DNA from: Ligaoa zhengdingensis
GTDB lineage: Bacteria > Bacillota > Clostridia > Oscillospirales > Ruminococcaceae
NCBI RefSeq assembly: GCF_014384885.1
Contig: NZ_JACRST010000048.1
Location: 1 to 6,425, forward strand
Reading direction: 5' to 3'
DNA length: 6,425 bases
Shown here: one piece after another, positions 1 through 3,682 of the stretch
How positions within the stretch are numbered: the stretch's first letter is position 1
How the letters are laid out: every line of letters starts with the position of its first letter
Made by a program: the position numbers and the translations under genes
Notes under the pieces: generated by a model
What the model saw: only the letters and a program-made list of their open reading frames with translations
Told to the model about the DNA's origin: nothing
The model's database searches: none

Positions 1-119
1 CGATGCCGTACATGGATCCGCCCATTCCAAGCAGCTACCTGGGGCAATGGTCTAGTGGCCTTGGTGGCGGTTCCTGTCCCGCTGCGAAGGTCATCACTGT
101 TGGCGTTGGACCTGTCTCC
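1..119. repeat. Terminal direct repeat (left copy), contig circularisation overlap
   Basis: The first 119 bases are identical to the last 119 (6307-6425). The attachment-protein frame runs through the right copy and continues in phase after the left copy, so this is one stretch of a circular molecule read twice rather than a biological repeat. Removing one copy gives a 6306-bp circle. An overlap of this kind is typical of assembled circular contigs. Confidence 0.95.
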
Positions 120-236
120 ACGACCGTCAGTTTTGAATTCAAACCGCTCTGCGATTTCGCGCTGATGATCCAGGGCTTGGTCATCGCCTGCGCCGGGATC
201 GCAGCTGCATATATCGTTGCAGGAGTGCGCAAATAA
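1..236 (+). CDS. Attachment/minor coat protein pIII, C-terminal part (gene continues from 5556 across the circle junction)
   Basis: This is the 3' end of the pIII-like gene whose 5' part lies at 5556-6425. The phase is set by the overlap: the codon straddling the left edge is completed at position 2 and the next codon is the ATG at 3. The segment adds a region with Cys pairs (SCPAAK and PLCDFA) and a C-terminal transmembrane helix (about FALMIQGLVIACAGIAAAY) ending in a short basic VRK tail. That is the usual inovirus pIII anchor, holding the protein in the inner membrane until it caps the virion. The Cys-containing segment before the anchor resembles the C-terminal part of TspB-like proteins of Neisseria and xanthomonad filamentous phages, by recollection of the family. 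Its TAA stop shares a base with the ATG of the next gene (TAATG), so the pVI-like protein is probably translationally coupled. Confidence 0.9.
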   Translation, partial: MPYMDPPIPSSYLGQWSSGLGGGSCPAAKVITVGVGPVSTTVSFEFKPLCDFALMIQGLVIACAGIAAAYIVAGVRK

Positions 237-520
237 TGCCGTGGTTAGCAGCCTTCCTCGTCCAGCTTCTGGGCAACTCTCTCGCCCGCGTCCTCACTGG
301 CGCTGGCCTCGGTCTCGTAACAGGTGCAGCCCTGTTGCCGCTTGTGAAGGGTGCATTGAATCTCATCACCCAGAAGTGGTCAGGCATCGCAGCCGATCTC
401 GCCAATGTGATGCTTATGGCCGGGGCAGGGGAGGCCATCACCATGATCGGCTCTGCCATCGTGACCAAGGTGGTCATCGATGCAGGCAAGGTCGCCGTAC
501 AGAAGGCAGCTTCCAAATGA
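236..520 (+). CDS. pVI-like minor coat/membrane protein (DUF2523-like)
   Basis: This 94-aa, strongly hydrophobic protein lies between the pIII and Zot genes, exactly where inoviruses encode pVI, which joins pIII at the end of the virion that leaves the cell last. Hydrophobic segments cover roughly residues 3-12, 20-45 and 52-80, with a basic end (KVAVQKAASK). The pattern of a short N-terminal hydrophobic stretch, a Gly-rich LTGAGLGLVTGAALLP segment and a long hydrophobic second half resembles DUF2523 phage proteins. That assignment is from memory, not a search. The start is the ATG overlapping the pIII stop, with AGGAG about ten bases upstream inside the pIII gene. The TGA stop overlaps the ATG pair that starts zot. 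These couplings suggest fixed-ratio translation of pIII, pVI and pI. Confidence 0.82.
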   Translation: MPWLAAFLVQLLGNSLARVLTGAGLGLVTGAALLPLVKGALNLITQKWSGIAADLANVMLMAGAGEAITMIGSAIVTKVVIDAGKVAVQKAASK

Positions 521-1731
521 TGTATCTAATCTCCGGGCAACCCGGCAACGGCAAGACCTTGCGCGCAATGTCGATGGCGCTTGAGTTCTACGAGCAGAAC
601 CAGCAGCAGGTAAAGGAAGGCAAGGCGCAGCCGCGCCGATTCTTCACCAACATCGCGGGCGCCACAGTAGAGGAGGGCGCAGGCGCTTTCCCGTGGATGG
701 AAAAGTTGCCCGATCACAACGACTGGACACAGCTTCCGGACGGCTCTTTTGTGATCTATGACGAAGCGCATTCCGATGGCAACACACAGGGGCTGGAGCG
801 TTACGGCAAGCTGTTCCCGTCCACCGGAAAGCCGGGTGAATCCGATGATCCTCGCATCCGTGCCATGTCCACGCATCGGCATCGCGGTTTCGATCTTGTG
901 TTCGTCACGCAATGGCCGAACAAGATTCACCACCAGGTGCGCACGCTCATTGGCTCGCACACGCACATGAATCGTTCGTTCGGCATGCAGCGGGCAGGCG
1001 TCCTCACTTGGTCGCGCGTCCAAAGTGATCCGTACGATGAGAAGGTGCGCGACAAGGCCGAAGAAGAAATCTGGGCTTACCCCAAGGCGTTGTATACCCG
1101 TTACCGCAGTGCGACGCTGCACACGGCGAGCCACAAGTTCAAGGTACCTAAGAAGGTTTGGCAGGCGCTTTCCGTCACTATCGCGCTAGTCCTTGGTGTC
1201 TGGCTGATCTATGCCTTCATCATCAAGCCGCCGTCGGCACCAAAGAAGGTGGATCAGGGGGCCGGTGCTTTGCCGGCGGCTGGAGCCCTGGCGCCCTTGG
1301 GCGCGGGCGGGCCGGCGGCACGGCCCCTCAACCGTGAGGAGTACATCGAACGTCACAAGCCGCGGATTGAGTTTCAGCCGTGGTCGGCACCCGCCTTCGA
1401 TGATCGCAGCGTTCAATCGCAGCCTGAGCTCTATTGCATGGCATCCGGCACAACCGAGCAGGACACTACATGTACGTGCGTAACGGAGCAGGGCACCAAA
1501 GCCAAGATCTCGATCCCGGTGTGTGTAGCGATCGCGCGCGATGGCCCGGCCTATAACCCCTATCGGGCGCCCCGGCAGGAGGCTGATCCTCGTCGGGATG
1601 ATCCGCACCGGGGCGTCGCTCAGTCTGAACCATCCAGCACGCGCGAACCGTCTCCGCACGCGCTCGTTGAGGTTGGTAAGCGCCCTATGGGCACGTTCCC
1701 CGAATCGCCGCCTTATCCGGCCAGCTTCTGA
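517..1731 (+). CDS. zot: Zot/pI-type phage assembly ATPase
   Basis: This 404-aa inner-membrane protein is the inovirus morphogenesis ATPase, equivalent to f1 pI and to Zot of CTXphi. Such proteins drive exchange of ssDNA-binding protein for coat protein and dock to the outer-membrane secretin. Walker A is GQPGNGKT at residues 7-14 and Walker B is FVIYDEAH at 78-85. A single transmembrane helix lies at about 215-236, followed by a Pro/Ala/Gly-rich linker (about 240-270). The periplasmic tail carries four Cys (307, 319, 321, 336) in a CTCVTEQGT context, as in other xanthomonad phage Zot proteins. The frame is open back to 217, but the ATG at 517 overlaps the pVI stop and has AGAAGG ten bases upstream. 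The ATG at 520 is the alternative start. It is the last gene of the late operon. No pIV/secretin gene follows, so a host secretin is presumably used. Confidence 0.95.
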   Translation: MMYLISGQPGNGKTLRAMSMALEFYEQNQQQVKEGKAQPRRFFTNIAGATVEEGAGAFPWMEKLPDHNDWTQLPDGSFVIYDEAHSDGNTQGLERYGKLFPSTGKPGESDDPRIRAMSTHRHRGFDLVFVTQWPNKIHHQVRTLIGSHTHMNRSFGMQRAGVLTWSRVQSDPYDEKVRDKAEEEIWAYPKALYTRYRSATLHTASHKFKVPKKVWQALSVTIALVLGVWLIYAFIIKPPSAPKKVDQGAGALPAAGALAPLGAGGPAARPLNREEYIERHKPRIEFQPWSAPAFDDRSVQSQPELYCMASGTTEQDTTCTCVTEQGTKAKISIPVCVAIARDGPAYNPYRAPRQEADPRRDDPHRGVAQSEPSSTREPSPHALVEVGKRPMGTFPESPPYPASF

Positions 1732-1757
1732 CAATGCGTCTCCGGCCGGCCTATACT
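1728..1757 (+). promoter_or_regulatory. Putative sigma70 promoter overlapping the zot stop
   Basis: CTGACA (1728-1733) and TATACT (1752-1757) each match the -35 and -10 consensus at 5 of 6 positions, with an 18-bp spacer. The expected start point falls near A1764, the first base of the ATG of a small ORF. It would transcribe toward the convergent minus-strand genes, giving either a leaderless mRNA or an antisense RNA. Prediction only. Confidence 0.4.
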
Positions 1758-1763
1758 CTTCGT

Positions 1764-1850
1764 ATGAACTGGCGTCTAGACATTCACTACTGGGTTGCCC
1801 GATGGATGGATCGGGCGTTCGCGCGTCAGCAGGCGCGCCAGAAGAACTAA
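1764..1850 (+). CDS. Possible leaderless small ORF, 28-aa basic peptide
   Basis: ATG at 1764 opens 28 codons ending in TAA at 1850. The product begins MNWRLDIHYWVARWMDRAFA and is rich in Trp, Arg and Gln, giving an amphipathic basic peptide with no clear membrane segment. I see no Shine-Dalgarno sequence. Instead, a good -10 hexamer (TATACT) ends seven bases before the ATG, so the transcript could start on the ATG and be leaderless. It sits just after zot and ends five bases before the convergent minus-strand gene. I do not recognise the peptide and short ORFs like this can occur by chance. It could also be a by-product of an antisense transcript aimed at the 1855-2256 gene. Confidence 0.3.
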   Translation: MNWRLDIHYWVARWMDRAFARQQARQKN

Positions 1851-1854
1851 GCCG

Positions 1855-2256
1855 TCACGGACAGGTCTCGCCGGGGACGTTTTCCCAGCCTCCAGGTATC
1901 CGGCGGAACAGAACGCCTCCAATGCAGCGGATTTCGCCGCGCTGTTGCTGCTCGCGGCGCTCCGCCTGTTCGCGGTACATGCGAATCTGGGCAATCTTCG
2001 CTTCCTTGGCAGGGTTTGGCTCTGTCTTCGGCGCTGGGATCGCGGCCGTCGTCTCTGGTTGCGCTGGCGGCGCGTTGAAGCGTGCATTCCATGCATTCCC
2101 GGTTTTCAGGTGCAGCCAGATCCCGGCACCGGCCATTCCGAGCAGTAGTACCGCCCACAAGCCCATCCATGGGAATTCCCAGCGCGGCTTCGGCAGTTCG
2201 GGTAGGTAATCCGGTCGTTCGCGTTCCATACGGCCCCCAAGGCGTCCTGCGCTCAT
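1855..2256 (-). CDS. Hypothetical single-pass membrane protein, 133 aa
   Basis: I do not recognise a named family. A polar, Pro/Arg-rich N-terminus (about 1-30) precedes one transmembrane helix (about WMGLWAVLLLGMAGAGIWLHL, residues 30-50). After that come a Pro/Ala/Glu linker, a charged stretch with heptad-like Arg/Gln/Glu (KEAKIAQIRMYREQAERREQ) that may form a coiled coil, and a C-terminal module with two Cys (RCIGGVLFRRIPGGWENVPG then TC). The layout suggests a cytoplasmic N-terminus and a periplasmic C-terminus closed by a disulfide. The gene lies downstream of the HTH gene on the same strand, 40 bases after its stop, with a hairpin in the gap. The ATG at 2256 has a weak GGA five bases upstream. 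The ATG at 2229 (MERERPDY) has a G-run just upstream and is a plausible alternative. It may affect host surface or superinfection, but nothing in the sequence proves a role. Confidence 0.65.
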   Translation of the reverse strand: MSAGRLGGRMERERPDYLPELPKPRWEFPWMGLWAVLLLGMAGAGIWLHLKTGNAWNARFNAPPAQPETTAAIPAPKTEPNPAKEAKIAQIRMYREQAERREQQQRGEIRCIGGVLFRRIPGGWENVPGETCP

Positions 2257-2268
2257 TCTATCCGGGGT

Positions 2269-2287
2269 GTAGGGGCAGCGCCCCTAC
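2269..2287. repeat. Perfect 8-bp inverted repeat in the gap between the two minus-strand genes
   Basis: GTAGGGGC, a 3-base loop, then GCCCCTAC. Read on the minus strand, an outer ATCC/GGAT pairing can extend the stem across a bulge. There is no T-run on either side, so it is not a standard rho-independent terminator. It could be an RNA processing or stability element, or a structural signal on the ssDNA genome such as a packaging signal. Confidence 0.5.
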
Positions 2288-2296
2288 GGATGCGCC

Positions 2297-2647
2297 TCAC
2301 ACGCGCTGGCGGCGTGTCGGCCCCGGTACCGGCAGGACTGCCACAGGTGGCTCGGCGTCGGGACCAGCCATCACCCCGGATAACCGCTTTTCGGTGCGTC
2401 GCCGGATAGCATCTCGGAGATCTACAATTTCGGCAGCCTTGTACGCCAAGGGTTTCCGGCGATCTCGAGCTCGAATCTTCGAGCTCGAAGCATCCTCCAT
2501 CAACCTTCGCCATTCCTGCGCCTGCGCAGCAGTGAGCGACAGCCAGGCCAGATCTTCGGGCAGCAACTCGCGGCCTTCGGGTGTGACCAGTCGGCCAGCC
2601 TTAAACGAAAAACCGGCCCAAGGGCCGGTTAGGTTCCGATCACGCAC
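2297..2647 (-). CDS. Possible internal-start product of the HTH gene, 116 aa
   Basis: An in-frame GTG at 2647 (codon 153 of the longer frame) is preceded by GGAG with a seven-base spacer, a good initiation site. The product would start MRDRNLTGPWAGFSFKAG and keep the whole C-terminal half. A Trp/Gly-rich core is followed by ELLPEDLAWLSLTAAQAQEWRRLM, which is probably helical, then a strongly basic region and a Pro-rich end. This half lies on the other side of attP from the HTH half. After integration it would sit at the opposite prophage end and would need its own start such as this one. A minus-strand hairpin plus T-run directly after the GTG could terminate longer transcripts. Whether it is a separate gene or only the C-terminus of the long protein cannot be decided here. 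Confidence 0.4.
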   Translation of the reverse strand: MRDRNLTGPWAGFSFKAGRLVTPEGRELLPEDLAWLSLTAAQAQEWRRLMEDASSSKIRARDRRKPLAYKAAEIVDLRDAIRRRTEKRLSGVMAGPDAEPPVAVLPVPGPTRRQRV

Positions 2648-3103
2648 AATCAGGCTCCATGCCGCAACAGGGTCAGGGGGCGAGGCAAGAGCCGTGCCAG
2701 CCAGCCTCGCAGCAGCTTGAACATAATATACAGAATGGGTCAGTAGACCCGCGCTAACCGCCTGATTTTGGGCGGTTTTTGCGTTTCCGATGCTCGGCAA
2801 CGACAGCGCCACCAGCGCGACGACCGCAGCCGCCGCGCTGATCCGGTCCAGCATCAAACGCCAGATCTTCCGCTCGACTGCGGACGTGGCGCGTTCCGCG
2901 TCGATGAGTGCCATCCATAGGGGGCCATCCAGCTTCGCCATGTCGCAAAGCTGCGCAATTCGCTCATCCGGGACGGGGTAGTTGCCGTTCCGCCAGCCGC
3001 TGATAACGGCCCGCGTGATGCCCAACCGTTGGCTCAAAACGTTGTCGGACGGGATGTTCGCGCCTTCCCGCACTCGGTCCAGCAGATCAGACGTCGCTGA
3101 CAT
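2297..3103 (-). CDS. HTH and membrane protein, probable phage repressor, with attP inside its frame
   Basis: This 268-aa frame is divergent from the main plus-strand promoter. Residues 20-41 (DNVLSQRLGITRAVISGWRNG) form a helix-turn-helix of the Cro/DUF3693-like kind, followed by a helical segment and a hydrophobic helix at about 88-106 (ISAAAAVVALVALSLPSIG). The second half (about 153-268) contains NLTGPWAGFSFKAGRLVTPEG and a charged, basic end. It looks like a separate small phage protein (compare DUF3653; from memory, unverified). The halves meet where a dif-like attP encodes about residues 121-130. A GTG at codon 153 has GGAG seven bases upstream, so the second half may also be made alone. 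Two terminators lie within the frame. The start at 3103 has AGGGA nine bases upstream. The divergent position and nearby paired operators support a repressor role. In the prophage this frame would be cut. Confidence 0.75.
   Translation of the reverse strand: MSATSDLLDRVREGANIPSDNVLSQRLGITRAVISGWRNGNYPVPDERIAQLCDMAKLDGPLWMALIDAERATSAVERKIWRLMLDRISAAAAVVALVALSLPSIGNAKTAQNQAVSAGLLTHSVYYVQAAARLAGTALASPPDPVAAWSLIVRDRNLTGPWAGFSFKAGRLVTPEGRELLPEDLAWLSLTAAQAQEWRRLMEDASSSKIRARDRRKPLAYKAAEIVDLRDAIRRRTEKRLSGVMAGPDAEPPVAVLPVPGPTRRQRV
2465..2488. repeat. 11-bp inverted repeat with nested direct repeat
   Basis: The two arms form a perfect 11-bp inverted repeat around a 2-base TC loop. The 10-mer CGAGCTCGAA also occurs twice in direct orientation at 2466-2475 and 2480-2489, a 14-bp period, and each copy contains the palindrome CGAGCTCG. 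It lies within the C-terminal half of the minus-strand frame. It could be a protein-binding site or a structural element of the ssDNA genome. Codon choice in an Arg/Ser/Glu stretch is a simpler explanation. Confidence 0.4.
2601..2630 (-). terminator. Rho-independent terminator (minus strand) inside the HTH gene
   Basis: Read on the minus strand, AACCGGCCC and GGGCCGGTT form a 9-bp GC-rich stem around a 2-base loop, or 8 bp around 4 bases. TTTTTCGTTT follows immediately. The T-run exists only on the minus strand, so the element is directional. It would stop minus-strand transcription after it has crossed attP, or stop chromosomal transcription entering the prophage from this end. Confidence 0.6.
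2716..2743. other. Candidate phage attachment site (dif-like attP for host XerC/XerD)
   Basis: The core AACATAATATACA (2720-2732) is identical to 13 consecutive positions of the E. coli dif site read as reverse complement, covering most of the XerD arm plus the central region. The other arm keeps only ATG and one further G, so the XerC arm is degenerate. By my count about 19 of 28 positions match overall. No integrase gene is present, as expected for integrative filamentous phages that use host XerC/XerD. The site lies inside the minus-strand HTH gene and encodes HSVYYV. Confidence 0.72.
2756..2780 (+). terminator. Rho-independent terminator (plus strand) beside attP
   Basis: AACCGCC (2756-2762), an 8-base loop and GGCGGTT (2771-2777) form a perfect 7-bp stem running into TTTTT (2776-2780). 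The minus strand lacks a T-run after the hairpin, so it acts in the plus direction. In the circle it is the first terminator I see after zot, so late transcripts may run antisense through 1855-2756. In the prophage it would block host transcription from entering next to attP. Confidence 0.65.
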
Positions 3104-3116
3104 GTCTAGAAATCCC

Positions 3117-3146
3117 TTGACAGTTGTGTATGGCCGTCACTATACA
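3117..3146 (+). promoter_or_regulatory. Sigma70-type promoter of the replication/early operon
   Basis: A perfect -35 TTGACA (3117-3122) and a -10 TATACA (3141-3146) are 18 bp apart, with an expected start near 3153. It reads into the three small membrane proteins, rep and the ssDNA-binding protein gene. One operator dyad covers the spacer and -10, and a second covers the start point. A TATAGT on the minus strand (3144-3139) could be the -10 of a divergent repressor promoter, but no good -35 goes with it. Confidence 0.72.
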
Positions 3147-3147
3147 T
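3126..3147. promoter_or_regulatory. Operator dyad 1 over the early promoter
   Basis: GTGTAT, ten bases, then ATACAT. The dyad overlaps the promoter spacer and -10. It shares its arms and spacing with a second dyad 28 bp downstream, including an inner G after the left arm and CT before the right-arm ATACA. It is a probable binding site of the HTH protein encoded divergently. Confidence 0.6.
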
Positions 3148-3153
3148 GTGTCC

Positions 3154-3175
3154 GTGTATCGGGATGCCTATACAC
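3154..3175. promoter_or_regulatory. Operator dyad 2 at the early transcription start
   Basis: GTGTAT, ten bases, then ATACAC: a perfect 6-bp dyad with the same geometry as the one at 3126-3147 and a centre-to-centre distance of 28 bp. It covers the predicted transcription start and first transcribed bases. Paired sites fit cooperative repressor binding. Confidence 0.6.
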
Positions 3176-3231
3176 CCCGCCACCGGCACCCCAAGGCCGC
3201 TGGCGGGTTCTCTTGGGGCTTGGGGTAGGGG
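3176..3231 (+). promoter_or_regulatory. Structured G-rich leader: hairpin plus G-quadruplex-type motif
   Basis: CCCGCCA (3176-3182) pairs with TGGCGGG (3201-3207), and an inner CGGC/GCCG adds four pairs beyond one mismatch. The loop contains CCCCAAG, complementary to CTTGGGG, which follows twice in tandem (3212-3225). This would allow a pseudoknot or alternative fold. GGG then GGGG, GGGG and GGGG with short spacers (3205-3231) satisfy the usual G-quadruplex pattern. The last G-run (AGGGG) is also the ribosome-binding site of the ATG at 3239, so folding or protein binding here could gate translation. Confidence 0.5.
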
Positions 3232-3238
3232 ACACACC

Positions 3239-3340
3239 ATGGATTACTTGCTCGGCGCTATGGCTGTTGTGGCCGTCATCTACGCAGTCGTCCGACTGAT
3301 CTTCGCGGACCTTTCGTATCGGAAGGGCGGCAAAAAGTGA
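3239..3340 (+). CDS. Small membrane protein, 33 aa, first gene of the early operon
   Basis: The product MDYLLGAMAVVAVIYAVVRL followed by IFADLSYRKGGKK is one transmembrane helix (about 3-22) with a basic cytoplasmic-type tail. The frame is open further upstream, but the ATG at 3239 has AGGGG seven bases before it. Starts further upstream would begin within or before the operator region. The stop overlaps the GTG of the next gene (GTGA), indicating coupling. Size and topology match inovirus minor coat peptides such as pVII/pIX, but those normally lie next to the ssDNA-binding and coat genes. I do not recognise a specific family. It is the first product translated after the regulated leader. 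Confidence 0.6.
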   Translation: MDYLLGAMAVVAVIYAVVRLIFADLSYRKGGKK

Positions 3341-3570
3341 TCGACCCGTTCATTGCCTTCGTCCTGATCGGCGCCACTGTCGCCATCGCATACGGCGTTG
3401 CTACCTTCCCGCGCAAGGCCCGCGAACTGTTCGCGGCAACCGCGCCGAAGCCTGACGCAGAAGCCCAGGTCATCACGCTCGCCAAGCTGGAAATCGCTGC
3501 TACCAAGCGCGGCGATCTGCTGGCCGCTGCCAACTGCGCCGAGCAACAGGAGGCCGCCCATGGTCGCTGA
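3337..3570 (+). CDS. Hypothetical membrane protein, 77 aa
   Basis: It starts at a GTG overlapping the previous stop, with GGAAGG about ten bases upstream. The N-terminus (PFIAFVLIGATVAIAYGVATF, residues 4-24) is one transmembrane helix. A basic RKAREL and a soluble, probably helical Ala/Glu/Lys-rich tail with one Cys (AANCAEQQEAAHGR) follow. I do not recognise the family. It overlaps the next gene by 11 bases and is co-directional with rep. The three small membrane proteins between promoter and rep all have positive-inside tails. They may help place replication or assembly at the inner membrane; this is inference only. Confidence 0.6.
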   Translation: MIDPFIAFVLIGATVAIAYGVATFPRKARELFAATAPKPDAEAQVITLAKLEIAATKRGDLLAAANCAEQQEAAHGR

Positions 3571-3682
3571 GTTCATGCGGGACCCGCTTGTTGTTGTCGT
3601 GCTGGGCGGGGTGCTGCTTACCGGCCTCTATTGGTCTCTTGTGTTCGTCCTGCGTTGCAAGGGTGGTCGCGATGGTCGGTGA
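3560..3682 (+). CDS. Small membrane protein, 40 aa
   Basis: ATG at 3560 has a strong AGGAGG (3548-3553) six bases upstream, the best ribosome-binding site in the early operon. The product begins MVAEFMRDPLVVVVLGGVLL and continues TGLYWSLVFVLRCKGGRDGR: a transmembrane helix at about 9-31 with a basic tail containing one Cys. It overlaps the previous gene by 11 bases and the rep start by 11 bases. I do not recognise a family. The start is well supported by the ribosome-binding site; the function is unknown. Confidence 0.6.
   Translation: MVAEFMRDPLVVVVLGGVLLTGLYWSLVFVLRCKGGRDGR

Noticed and set aside
217..516. Upstream 100-codon extension of the zot frame
   Set aside because: It overlaps the pVI-like gene entirely and is Arg/His-rich out-of-frame sequence. 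The ATG at 517 with AGAAGG is directly before the Walker A region, as in other Zot proteins.
526..1134. Minus-strand ORF opposite zot
   Set aside because: The plus strand encodes clear Walker A/B motifs; the antisense frame is an artefact of high GC.
1750..1768. CTATAC-TCTTC-GTATG as a second dif-like or operator site
   Set aside because: It lacks the AACATAA XerD arm and does not match the GTGTAT-N10-ATACAC operator geometry. It is better explained as a -10 element.
1541..2720. Plus-strand ORFs 1541-2209 and 2082-2720 opposite the minus-strand module
   Set aside because: The minus-strand frames contain an HTH, clean membrane helices and sensible starts. The plus frames are Ser/Arg/Pro-rich, lack ribosome-binding sites and overlap the end of zot.
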